The notes under the pieces are model-generated. The model was not told the DNA's origin and did not search any database. It was given only the letters and a program-made list of their open reading frames with translations. Shown one piece after another: positions 1 through 6,121 of a DNA stretch of 23,898 nucleotides. The stretch's first letter is position 1. Each line of letters starts with the position of its first letter. The stretch covers positions 1 through 23,898 of the forward strand of contig JAKFXO010000084.1 in NCBI GenBank assembly GCA_021731345.1, read 5' to 3'. The stretch is from Candidatus Peribacterales bacterium. Lineage in GTDB: Bacteria; Patescibacteriota; Gracilibacteria; Peribacterales; Peribacteraceae. The translations under genes and the position numbers were made by a program.

Positions 1-394
1 TACCACGCGCTTCGCCGATATCTTGTTGGATGCGCTCAACTAGCGCTTCAGGACTCGGAAAATCGAGAACGGGACGGATATAGCCGACAATCTCAATATC
101 AGCAGTTTCAGGGACCTCTTCAACGGTTTCATCAAGGATATGCACCTCAAAAGCAGGCGTGTCTTTGAAGACAGGGCGCGGACCGTAATGCATCGCACCT
201 TTATATGTCTGACCCGAAAGCGTGATGCGGCATGCGTAAATGCCGTGCGAAAAATGTTGAGGCACAGCTTCAAGGTCGATGTTGATCGTAGGTACGCCTA
301 GACCCTTGCCGCGTCCGCGTCCGGGTACGGTCTTTGCATCACGGATGATGACCGATTTAGGCAGCTTGCCCGGTGGCATGTTTTTCTGCGTCAT
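1..394 (-). CDS. Riboflavin kinase (flavokinase), stand-alone, C-terminus beyond window
   Basis: Phosphorylates riboflavin to FMN with ATP in the cytoplasm. My translation of the minus strand from ATG 394 gives 131 residues without a stop up to the left edge. It has a Gly/Arg-rich loop (residues 25-33, GRGRGKGLG) followed by PTIN (35-38), the flavokinase P-T-x-N metal/ATP motif. FEVHILD (82-88) carries the expected catalytic Glu (E83). The family pattern Y-G-x-R-P is present around residues 70-74. In most bacteria this domain is the C-terminal half of bifunctional RibF. Here the upstream gene is not an adenylyltransferase, so the FAD-synthetase half is absent. The start lies inside the upstream gene (38-base overlap), and a TAGAAT -10 with TGN sits at 414-409. 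ATG 380 is an alternative start. Confidence 0.85.
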   Translation of the reverse strand, partial: MTQKNMPPGKLPKSVIIRDAKTVPGRGRGKGLGVPTINIDLEAVPQHFSHGIYACRITLSGQTYKGAMHYGPRPVFKDTPAFEVHILDETVEEVPETADIEIVGYIRPVLDFPSPEALVERIQQDIGEARG

Positions 395-797
395 TACGTA
401 CGCCGCGTATTCTATCAAACAAATCCTTGAAGCTTTCGGAATTCGTGCCCTGCGCCTTTATGTCTATAGCTTTGCGAAGCGATACGACGCTGCCTCTTAC
501 CTCCGCGGCGTTGCGCATGCCACCTGGAAGTGGGAGGGGAATGAGCATTGTGGCCTGTCCTCCGAGCTTGAGCGTACTTCCTAGTACGGAAAATGACTTT
601 TTCCAGATGAGGCTTGAAATAGCACCGACGTTACGTAGGGGTAGCAGCGAAAGCTCCTTTGCAGTCTCACCGACAACGGAACTAGCTTTATCAAAAACAT
701 CCGTGCCGCTTTTTCCGGCAGCTGAAATTCGCTTGAGAGGATCTTTCACATTAATCCGAGTAGCTTCGCCGATGAATTTCTCGACGTTTCCTGCCAC
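357..797 (-). CDS. Unknown protein, 146 aa, GTG start, probably leaderless
   Basis: I do not recognise this family. The protein is 146 residues with mixed composition and no signal peptide or clear membrane helix. A hydrophobic Pro-rich stretch lies near residues 82-92, and the C-terminus is charged and helical (SFKDLFDRIRG). I prefer this strand over the overlapping plus-strand frame for two reasons. It overlaps the riboflavin kinase gene by 38 bases in the same direction, and a perfect TATAAT lies 6 bases before the GTG. A 4/6 -35 match (TTCACT) sits 17 bases upstream of the -10. Transcription would begin at or beside the GTG. Overlap with the flavokinase gene suggests coupled expression but does not reveal a function. 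Confidence 0.6.
   Translation of the reverse strand: MAGNVEKFIGEATRINVKDPLKRISAAGKSGTDVFDKASSVVGETAKELSLLPLRNVGAISSLIWKKSFSVLGSTLKLGGQATMLIPLPLPGGMRNAAEVRGSVVSLRKAIDIKAQGTNSESFKDLFDRIRGVRNDAEKHATGQAA
409..414 (-). promoter_or_regulatory. Putative extended -10 for the riboflavin kinase gene
   Basis: On the minus strand the sequence reads TGATAGAAT: TGN followed by TAGAAT at 414-409, 14 bases before ATG 394. It lies inside the upstream coding sequence, so it would be an internal promoter giving a leader of about 7 bases. It rests on sequence match only. Confidence 0.4.
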
Positions 798-803
798 TTT
801 AAT

Positions 804-809
804 ATTATA
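804..809 (-). promoter_or_regulatory. Consensus -10 (TATAAT) abutting a GTG start
   Basis: Minus strand TATAAT at 809-804 is followed by ATTAAA and then GTG at 797. TTCACT lies 17 bases upstream as a -35 candidate. The predicted +1 is at or within a base of the start codon. Confidence 0.6.
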
Positions 810-873
810 CCATAAAATTAATAAAAAGTGAATAAAAGCTACAACACACTAAGAAATATGCTCAAAAAGTGTC

Positions 874-908
874 GAAGTCAGGCTCCGCCTAACTGGAGCC
901 GCAACTTC
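874..908 (-). terminator. Second hairpin with T-run, backup terminator
   Basis: GAAGT/ACTTC outer and GGCTCC/GGAGCC inner pairing with an 8-base loop. On the minus strand, five bases after the stem, comes T5 (868-864). It separates the tRNA-Ser transcript from the promoter of the gene starting at 797. Confidence 0.45.
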
Positions 909-931
909 TCCGAAAAGATAGTTCATGAAAG

Positions 932-948
932 AAAAATCCCTTAAGGGA
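932..948 (-). terminator. Candidate intrinsic terminator for tRNA-Ser(TGA)
   Basis: On the minus strand TCCC-TTAA-GGGA (948-937) is followed at once by TTTTT (936-932). The stem is only four base pairs, so strength is doubtful. A second, stronger hairpin (908-874) with T5 five bases further on may act as backup. Confidence 0.4.
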
Positions 949-1019
949 CTGCGTATCAAGCCTCTCACTATGTTCGAGAGCTTGCTACAGGGAGCCGGAG
1001 GTTTGTCTTTCATTCTCTG

Positions 1020-1109
1020 TGGCGGAGAGAGAGGGATTCGAACCCTCGAATCCCTTGCGGGATTAACAGTTTTCAAGACTGTCGCCATAGACCACTCGGC
1101 CACCTCTCC
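1020..1109 (-). tRNA. tRNA-Ser (anticodon TGA)
   Basis: Reads UCA serine codons. On the minus strand the acceptor GGAGAGG pairs with TCTCTCC, followed by discriminator G and an encoded CCA (1022-1020). The anticodon stem ACAGT/ACTGT encloses CTTGAAA, giving anticodon TGA. A class II long variable arm (ATCCCGCAAGGGAT) and a GAGGG-TTCGAAT-CCCTC T-arm are visible, 90 bases in total. It starts 17 bases after the end of cutA on the same strand. A TAGAAT hexamer lies only 6 bases from the mature 5' end. Confidence 0.96.
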
Positions 1110-1115
1110 GTATTC

Positions 1116-1121
1116 ATTCTA
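1116..1121 (-). promoter_or_regulatory. -10 hexamer 6 bases from the mature 5' end of tRNA-Ser(TGA)
   Basis: Minus-strand TAGAAT at 1121-1116, preceded by TG, then GAATAC, then the tRNA acceptor stem. Predicted +1 coincides with tRNA base 1. I see no clear -35. Confidence 0.5.
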
Positions 1122-1125
1122 CAGG

Positions 1126-1458
1126 TTATGACACCGTTTTTACGAGCCAGTTCAGATACGGCGAATGAACCGATGAAACTGCGATTTTTACGATACAGGG
1201 GCAATCGTTGGGGTGAAGCTCGACAATGCGCTTTTCAAGTTTTAAGAATTTTGCCTCTGTAGTCTTGAGTAACATGATGAATTCACGACTTTTTGCGACT
1301 TTTCCTTTCCATGCATACAAAGACATCGAAGGACCGAGAATATTTGCACAGGCCGCAAGTTTTTCTTTCACGAGTATTGTCGCAATTTTCTTCGCAGCCC
1401 TCTTCGTCGGAAGAGGAATGTAGACCATGCAGATGCGTTTTTGTGAAGTAGAGACCAT
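1126..1458 (-). CDS. cutA: CutA1-family divalent-cation tolerance protein
   Basis: A small trimeric ferredoxin-like protein of the CutA1 family, linked by name to copper tolerance but of uncertain biochemical role. At 110 residues it has the normal length. Family landmarks in order are the first strand ICMVYIPLP, then helix RAAKKIATILVKEKLAACANI with the typical EKLAAC-NI core. Next come the YAWKGKV strand, the MLLKTTEAKF strand-turn, ELHPNDCPCIV (family ELHPYEVPEI) and the ending YLNWL. ATG 1458 has AGGA five bases upstream, one of the few possible Shine-Dalgarno elements here. A TACCAT hexamer sits at 1473-1468. The gene is divergent from the P-type ATPase, which fits metal handling but proves nothing. 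Confidence 0.9.
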   Translation of the reverse strand: MVSTSQKRICMVYIPLPTKRAAKKIATILVKEKLAACANILGPSMSLYAWKGKVAKSREFIMLLKTTEAKFLKLEKRIVELHPNDCPCIVKIAVSSVHSPYLNWLVKTVS

Positions 1459-1466
1459 TCGTTTCC

Positions 1467-1473
1467 TATGGTA
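1467..1473. promoter_or_regulatory. Shared divergent -10 region, cutA and ATPase
   Basis: TATGGT at 1467-1472 on plus (36 bases before ATG 1509) and TACCAT at 1473-1468 on minus (9 bases before cutA ATG 1458) overlap almost completely. If both are used, the two promoters cannot be occupied together. The hexamers are only partial consensus matches. Confidence 0.35.
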
Positions 1474-1508
1474 GCGTGCTTACCCTTCTTTCTTCCGCCT
1501 GCACGAGT

Positions 1509-4007
1509 ATGGTTGCCTCTGAAAGACTCGCAATTTTACAACAACTTCACGCAGACGAACGCGGATTTTCTACCTCAGGAGTAGAGAAAGCGAGAGAAAA
1601 ATCCGGCTTTAATGAAATCACGGCGAAAAAAGAGCCACTGTGGAAAGTGTTTCTCTCGCAATTTCAGGATGTGATGGTCTACATTTTGCTTGGTGCTGTC
1701 GCTGTATCTGTCCTTCTGCCACTTTTGCATGCGGGGACGGTCGAACGTCATGAGCTTCTCAATGCAGGGATCATTCTTGCTATCGTTATCATCAATGCAG
1801 TCCTCGGATTTGTTCAGGAGTGGAGAGCAGAGAATGCAATCGCGCTTTTGAAGAAACTCAGCGCTCCTCATGTCAAAGTCAGGCGCGACGGAGTGACGAT
1901 TCTTATTCCAGGACGCGAACTTGTCCCTGGCGACCTTATGCTTGTGGAAGCTGGAGACAGAATTAGTGCCGATGCGCGTGTCATCGCTTCGTCGTCCGCT
2001 GAGGCGGATGAATCAAGTTTGACCGGAGAGTCAGTCCCAGCTGCGAAGCGCGCAGAGAAGTCGATCGAGAAAAAATTCGAGTTCAGTAATGGCATGTTGT
2101 ACTCCGGAACGCTGATGACACGCGGCTCAGCTGAGGCTGTCGTGCTGCATACCGGTCTTCAGACGGAAATTGGAAAAATTACTGCAATGGTGATGGAACT
2201 GAAGCCACCACCAACACCACTGCAGCTTGAACTGAAGCGCACAGGTGAGCGCATCGGAATTTTGGTGCTTGTTCTCTGTGTCATCATTTTTGTCATCGGC
2301 TTGGCGCAGGGCATGGAACCGGTCGAGCTCTTCTTTACAGCGGTCAGCCTTGCCGTTGCTGCTGTGCCCGAAGGTCTTCCTGCTATCGTGACTATCTGTC
2401 TTGCCATCGGCGTTCAGCGCATGATCAAGAACAATGCGCTTATCCGCAGGCTTGATGCAGTCGAAACACTCGGTAACGTCACAGTGATCTGCGCTGACAA
2501 AACCGGAACGATGACCGAGAATCGCATGAGTGTGACGGATGTGTGGCTTGCTCCAGGTCGTGATGAAATCGAGCTCGCGCAGGCTGCTGCTTCCTGTAAT
2601 CGTGCCGAGCTTCCTGATATCGGAGACCCGACTGAGATCGCTCTCCTAAAGCATGCAGATGGAGTGTCTGCAGAGCGTTTGCCGATTGATGAAGAAGATG
2701 TGCCATTTACCTCCGAGGCGAAGTACATGGTCACTACGCACATTCGTGATGGCAAAAAAATAAAGTTTTACAAAGGTGCTCCTGAAGTCATTGCAAAGTT
2801 TGTGTCAGAGGCAGAAGCAAAAGATATTCGAGCGAATAGCGATGAATACTCCAAGAAAGGTCTACGCGTTCTTGCTGTACTTTCTGACAATGGTGATGGG
2901 CTGAAGTCCATTGGACTCCTTGCCATGATGGATCCACCTCGCCAGGGAGTTCGTGAGTCCATCGCGCTCGCAGAGAAGGCCGGTATTCGCACGATCATGA
3001 TCACCGGAGATCATCCTGCAACGGCGCTCACCGTAGCTCGTAACGTCGGGATTAAGTCTGCTGGCGTTGTCATCGGCACTGAACTGGAAGCTATGGATAT
3101 TGATCAGGTGAAGCACACGCTACGTTCTGTTTCTGTGTACGCGCGTGTACAGCCGGCTCACAAAGTTCTCATCTTGAGAGCGCTGCAGGAAATGGGGGAA
3201 ATTGTGTCCATGAGTGGAGACGGCGTGAATGACGCACCTGCGCTCAAGAAAGCACACGTTGGTATCGGCATGGGCTTTAGGGGCACAGACATTGCTCGCG
3301 AGGCAGCTGCCATGGTGCTGACAGATGATAACTACTCCACGATTGTGGCGGCCATCGCGGAAGGAAGGCGTATCTACGACAACATCAAGAAGTTCGTTAT
3401 TTTCCTTGTTCGTTGCAATCTTGGAGAAGTTCTTATTATTGCGGGAGCCATGCTGATTGGACTTCCGTTGCCGCTCCTACCGCTTCACATTTTGTGGATC
3501 AACCTCGTGACTGATAGCTTCCCCGCACTCGCGCTTGCTGCGGAGCCAGCGGAGAAGGGGATTATGAATCGTCCTCCGCGTGGACAGCATGAAGGTATTT
3601 TCACAGGCGAATGGTTCCTACTGAGCGCTGCCGGAGTATTAAGCATGGTCCTAGCTCTCGGTATCTTTGCACTTTCTCTCTACGAATTCCCAGGTGACAT
3701 CATCCTTGCACGCGCTGCAGCACTCACCACGTGCATCATCTTTCAGTTGATGCTGGCGCTTTCCACTCGCACCAAGCATTCGGTCTTCAAACAATCGTTG
3801 TTCGGAAATCCTTGGCTTGTTCTTGCTGTGACGACATCGCTTCTTGCACAGGTTGCGCTCCTTATGACGCCACTTGCATCACTGTTTGGCGTGAAGCCAA
3901 TTCCAGTTCTACTGTGGGAAGAAATTCTTGGAGCCACGTTTGTCGGTTTCATGATTTTCGAAATCTTGAAGACGATCAAAAACCACCGAGCACAAAAAGC
4001 GTCGTAA
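1509..4007 (+). CDS. Cation-transporting P-type ATPase, Ca2+-type (P2A-like)
   Basis: A membrane pump that expels cations, most likely Ca2+, using ATP through an aspartyl-phosphate. It has 832 residues from ATG 1509 (843 from GTG 1476). The signatures are in order: actuator loop SLTGES, M4 PEGLP typical of Ca2+ pumps, phosphorylation site DKTGT (D330), TGDHP and GDGVNDAP in the hinge. M5 then has NLGE and M6 has NLVTD, matching the NxxE/NxxTD ligands of SERCA-type pumps, followed by hydrophobic C-terminal helices. I prefer ATG 1509 because GTG 1476 is only 3 bases from the likely -10 and would fall before the transcript start. The leader from about 1479 is pyrimidine-rich and lacks a Shine-Dalgarno. 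Substrate specificity is inferred from family motifs. Confidence 0.93.
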   Translation: MVASERLAILQQLHADERGFSTSGVEKAREKSGFNEITAKKEPLWKVFLSQFQDVMVYILLGAVAVSVLLPLLHAGTVERHELLNAGIILAIVIINAVLGFVQEWRAENAIALLKKLSAPHVKVRRDGVTILIPGRELVPGDLMLVEAGDRISADARVIASSSAEADESSLTGESVPAAKRAEKSIEKKFEFSNGMLYSGTLMTRGSAEAVVLHTGLQTEIGKITAMVMELKPPPTPLQLELKRTGERIGILVLVLCVIIFVIGLAQGMEPVELFFTAVSLAVAAVPEGLPAIVTICLAIGVQRMIKNNALIRRLDAVETLGNVTVICADKTGTMTENRMSVTDVWLAPGRDEIELAQAAASCNRAELPDIGDPTEIALLKHADGVSAERLPIDEEDVPFTSEAKYMVTTHIRDGKKIKFYKGAPEVIAKFVSEAEAKDIRANSDEYSKKGLRVLAVLSDNGDGLKSIGLLAMMDPPRQGVRESIALAEKAGIRTIMITGDHPATALTVARNVGIKSAGVVIGTELEAMDIDQVKHTLRSVSVYARVQPAHKVLILRALQEMGEIVSMSGDGVNDAPALKKAHVGIGMGFRGTDIAREAAAMVLTDDNYSTIVAAIAEGRRIYDNIKKFVIFLVRCNLGEVLIIAGAMLIGLPLPLLPLHILWINLVTDSFPALALAAEPAEKGIMNRPPRGQHEGIFTGEWFLLSAAGVLSMVLALGIFALSLYEFPGDIILARAAALTTCIIFQLMLALSTRTKHSVFKQSLFGNPWLVLAVTTSLLAQVALLMTPLASLFGVKPIPVLLWEEILGATFVGFMIFEILKTIKNHRAQKAS

Positions 4008-4059
4008 CGTACTGTTGTCACGGAAGATGCATCAGCAATGGTGTGTCTTTCGTGGCTTT

Positions 4060-4147
4060 TGGCGGAGAGGGAGGGATTCGAACCCTCGAGGCCTTTCGGC
4101 CTGCCACGTTAGCAGTGTGGTGCCTTCAGCCACTCGGCCACCTCTCC
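4060..4147 (-). tRNA. tRNA-Ser (anticodon GCT)
   Basis: Reads AGC/AGU codons. The acceptor GGAGAGG pairs with CCTCTCC, followed by G and an encoded CCA. The anticodon loop CTGCTAA gives GCT. The anticodon stem CCACA/CGTGG has an A-C opposition next to the loop. The long variable arm contains AGGCCGAAAGGCCT. It is 88 bases long and class II. The acceptor and D-arm entry match the other tRNA-Ser in this window. Confidence 0.96.
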
Positions 4148-4156
4148 GTGCGGCCA

Positions 4157-4162
4157 AGTATA
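4157..4162 (-). promoter_or_regulatory. -10 hexamer (TATACT) close to tRNA-Ser(GCT)
   Basis: Minus strand TATACT at 4162-4157, nine bases before the mature 5' end at 4147. It would give a leader of about two bases. It lies just downstream of the L,D-transpeptidase stop. Confidence 0.5.
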
Positions 4163-4188
4163 GCGCTCTGATGCACTCCGCTCCACGC

Positions 4189-4788
4189 CTATTTGAGGAC
4201 CATCTTTTGTTTGAGCGTTTCGTATGTCACGGGATCATCCCCAAAACCTGCAATAGTAATGACGTCGAGTCGGCGACCGTTGCCCTCAAACGTAGCTTCG
4301 ATGTTATCGAGAATCATCTGTGAAACGAGAATACATCCCATGCTGCGGTATCTATCCTGACCTGCAAGCATCATTTCAATAGAGCGGTGCGTGTGGATGC
4401 CGTAGGCCGTTCTTTCATCTTCATCGAACAGGCGAAGGAAAAGGCCTTGTGGGCCAAAAGTCGTTCGGTCACCTTTCACTTCTTTGTCGAGAACCGTCCA
4501 GTTCCGATTTGGTGTTTTGGCGTTGTAGGTCCTGCCGATGTACCGAACAACACGACGCTGGCCTGTGGCAACTGGGAACTGTGTAAAGCCACCATCAAGA
4601 TGTACTAAGTAGCCAACGTTCATTTCGGTATCCACGATCAGCGTATCACCAACCATGGTTTGCCACTCAGAAAACTCAGTCGGTGGAATTTCTGATGGCA
4701 TGAGGCTAAATGCAAGTGCGTCTGAGGGCGCCAAAGTGACAAGCACCAGGAAAGCCGAGAGCCGGAGCAGGTGGAGTTTGGTCGACAA
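4189..4788 (-). CDS. Secreted L,D-transpeptidase-like protein (YkuD fold)
   Basis: Likely forms or edits 3-3 cross-links in peptidoglycan outside the membrane. It has 199 residues. The N-terminus is a Sec signal peptide (Lys4 and Arg9, hydrophobic 10-20, ending ALA at 24-26). The catalytic region GIHTH (130-134) followed by SMGC (149-152) matches the YkuD pattern H-x(14-17)-[ST]HGC. His134 lies 18 residues before Cys152, the spacing of the catalytic pair in the family. The odd point is Met150, where the motif normally has His. The start is TTG 4788, because the signal peptide requires it and a TGN-TACAAT -10 lies nine bases upstream. The family call rests on the C-terminal motif. The N-terminal half matches weakly. 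Confidence 0.78.
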   Translation of the reverse strand: MSTKLHLLRLSAFLVLVTLAPSDALAFSLMPSEIPPTEFSEWQTMVGDTLIVDTEMNVGYLVHLDGGFTQFPVATGQRRVVRYIGRTYNAKTPNRNWTVLDKEVKGDRTTFGPQGLFLRLFDEDERTAYGIHTHRSIEMMLAGQDRYRSMGCILVSQMILDNIEATFEGNGRRLDVITIAGFGDDPVTYETLKQKMVLK

Positions 4789-4797
4789 AGGAGGGAT

Positions 4798-4803
4798 ATT
4801 GTA
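4798..4803 (-). promoter_or_regulatory. Extended -10 for the L,D-transpeptidase gene
   Basis: Minus strand TGG-TACAAT (hexamer 4803-4798), nine bases before TTG 4788. Predicted leader is about two bases. Confidence 0.5.
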
Positions 4804-4859
4804 CCAGCAAATACAATTGTGTCAATATAAGCCCAGAGGCCTGTTTCAAGCGGTTTTGC

Positions 4860-4865
4860 TATAGT
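4860..4865 (+). promoter_or_regulatory. Extended -10 for the GT4 glycosyltransferase
   Basis: TGC-TATAGT with the hexamer at 4860-4865, 13 bases before ATG 4879, so the leader would be about six bases. Confidence 0.5.
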
Positions 4866-4878
4866 GCAAGCGATCTCT

Positions 4879-6030
4879 ATGAAGACAGACTCAAGTCCCT
4901 TGAAAGGACGTCGCATCGGCGTTGTCAGTTATGACTATGACCCACCAATTGGGGGTCTCGGTGTACTCGTACGAACGTACATCAATGAAATGCGTAAGCT
5001 GTACCCAGAGGATATCTACACCGTCGTTTCGCCATCGCAGAATGCTGATGAATTCGGTTCTGAGCTCGGCCGTACCAGGTACCGAAAATCCGGCGGTTGC
5101 CCTCTTTTCTCCATCGCGCTTTTCTTTTCACTCGCGAGCATTATCAAGAAGCACAATTTTGATCTCATTCATGTGCATTCTGGTTCCGGTGGTGTTTTTT
5201 TACTGCGAAAGCCTCCGTGCAAGCTCATTGTGACCTCACATCACACATACAGACAAGAAGCCGATCTTGTCTTCGCTAGGTCCCCTCTCAAAAAGCTATG
5301 GAAGCTTTTCATGGCTCTCTTTGAGTCACGAACGTATCACCTCGCTGACGCTATTATCTGTGTCTCAAAAGATACTGCTGATGAAATCATCACTCACTAC
5401 GGCGTTCCAGCCGCTCGCGTGTGTGTCGTTGAAAATCCCGTCAAAGTGGCGTCTGCAGGAACGCTTCGTAGCCTTCCAAAAAATCCAGATACCATATTGT
5501 TTGTTGGAAGGCTGGAAGCCAGGAAAGGTGTGCTACTTCTTTTGAAGGCATTTCAGATGCTTACAAAAGACGTGCCTACAGCAAAGCTTCGGCTTGTTGG
5601 TTTCAATCTCCTCGGATCACGACTGGAGTCCATCATTGAGGCGCGTGGCCTCAAGGATTCTGTGACGTCCCTGGGGTATGTGCATGATCCGTATCGGTTT
5701 CGTGAGACAGCTGAAGCAACGGTTATGGTCGTGCCGTCGACGCTGGAAGGGTTTGGACTCGTTGCAGCGGAGGCAATGGTACTTGGTACGTGCGTCATCG
5801 TCAGTGACGCTCCTGGCCTTCGATCCATCATTTCTAGCGGACGTACCGGAGTGTCCTTCCCTGTCGGTGACGCAGTAGCTTGTGCGCAGGCCATGAAGAT
5901 GGTGCTGCAGGATGCTGCATTCCGCCAGAAAGTGACGAGTGCTGCGCTTCTTGAGGCTCCGATTCGATTTAACGTGGAAAAGAGATCAAGAGATATCAGC
6001 GACATCTATGCGCGTGTGCTTGGAAAATAG
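4879..6030 (+). CDS. GT4-family glycosyltransferase
   Basis: A retaining glycosyltransferase of the GT-B fold. It probably moves a sugar from a nucleotide-sugar to a lipid or glycan acceptor on the cytoplasmic face of the membrane. It has 383 residues. The N-terminal domain opens with RIGVVSYDYDPPIGGLG, the glycine-rich acceptor loop, followed by DLIHVHS and SHHTY. The C-terminal domain has LFVGRLEARKG and the nucleotide-binding E-x7-E region PSTLEGFGLVAAEA, then PVGDA. The exact sugar and acceptor cannot be told. I chose ATG 4879 over GTG 4864 because the latter lies inside the -10 hexamer. It is followed after 87 bases by rsmH. Confidence 0.9.
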   Translation: MKTDSSPLKGRRIGVVSYDYDPPIGGLGVLVRTYINEMRKLYPEDIYTVVSPSQNADEFGSELGRTRYRKSGGCPLFSIALFFSLASIIKKHNFDLIHVHSGSGGVFLLRKPPCKLIVTSHHTYRQEADLVFARSPLKKLWKLFMALFESRTYHLADAIICVSKDTADEIITHYGVPAARVCVVENPVKVASAGTLRSLPKNPDTILFVGRLEARKGVLLLLKAFQMLTKDVPTAKLRLVGFNLLGSRLESIIEARGLKDSVTSLGYVHDPYRFRETAEATVMVVPSTLEGFGLVAAEAMVLGTCVIVSDAPGLRSIISSGRTGVSFPVGDAVACAQAMKMVLQDAAFRQKVTSAALLEAPIRFNVEKRSRDISDIYARVLGK

Positions 6031-6043
6031 AACACATTTTTTA

Positions 6044-6049
6044 TACAGT
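6044..6049 (+). promoter_or_regulatory. -10-like TACAGT preceding a TTG mini-ORF
   Basis: TACAGT at 6044-6049 (also readable as TATACA one step upstream), followed by six bases and TTG 6056. It has the same arrangement as the rsmH hexamer 62 bases downstream. Confidence 0.3.
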
Positions 6050-6055
6050 GAAACG

Positions 6056-6121
6056 TTGGAAGCTCTTCTTCAAGACAAAAACATTGATTCCGCCAAGCTG
6101 CCACGTACAGTGCAACCGTGA
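6056..6121 (+). CDS. Possible 21-codon upstream ORF coupled to rsmH
   Basis: From TTG 6056 the frame runs 21 codons and stops at TGA 6119-6121. That stop overlaps the rsmH start as GTGA. The peptide is polar and helical in character (EALLQDKNIDSAKL). A TACAGT hexamer lies six bases before the TTG, the same spacing seen at rsmH. The frame is also open further upstream, through the end of the glycosyltransferase gene, so it may be chance. Function is unknown. If real, it may couple translation into rsmH. Confidence 0.25.
   Translation: MEALLQDKNIDSAKLPRTVQP
6106..6111 (+). promoter_or_regulatory. -10 hexamer six bases before the rsmH start
   Basis: TACAGT at 6106-6111, then GCAACC, then GTG 6118. 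TTGATT at 6084-6089 is a 4/6 -35 match with 16-base spacing. It predicts a leaderless rsmH transcript. Confidence 0.5.

Larger units (their letters stand above)
810..1019. other. Non-coding spacer with several hairpins downstream of tRNA-Ser(TGA)
   Basis: I see no convincing gene in this 210-base stretch. Three structures stand out. An inverted repeat at 874-908 has an inner stem GGCTCC/GGAGCC and an outer stem GAAGT/ACTTC. A palindrome TCCCTTAAGGGA spans 937-948. A long-range pairing joins ATGAAAGA (926-933) to TCTTTCAT (1006-1013) and encloses CTCTC/GAGAG at 963-981. Read on the minus strand, both main hairpins are followed by T5 runs, so they may end the tRNA-Ser transcript. Confidence 0.5.

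Noticed and set aside
373..831. Plus-strand frame of 152 codons over the unknown minus-strand gene
   Set aside because: The minus strand has a consensus promoter at its start and overlaps a recognisable flavokinase in the same direction. The plus frame has no promoter and runs through that promoter.
1020..1109. Integrated element at tRNA-Ser
   Set aside because: I found no duplicated tRNA 3' end, integrase or mobile gene in the neighbourhood.
925..1131. Plus-strand frame containing GGERGIRTLE
   Set aside because: This is the familiar spurious translation across a tRNA-Ser gene.
1476..1508. GTG start for the P-type ATPase
   Set aside because: It is three bases from the likely -10, so it would fall before +1. 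Not excluded if another promoter is used.
3731..4323. Plus-strand frames across the ATPase end and tRNA-Ser(GCT)
   Set aside because: Out-of-frame shadows of the ATPase and of the tRNA.
4864..4878. GTG start for the GT4 glycosyltransferase
   Set aside because: The codon overlaps the -10 hexamer; ATG 4879 starts the family-like N-terminus.
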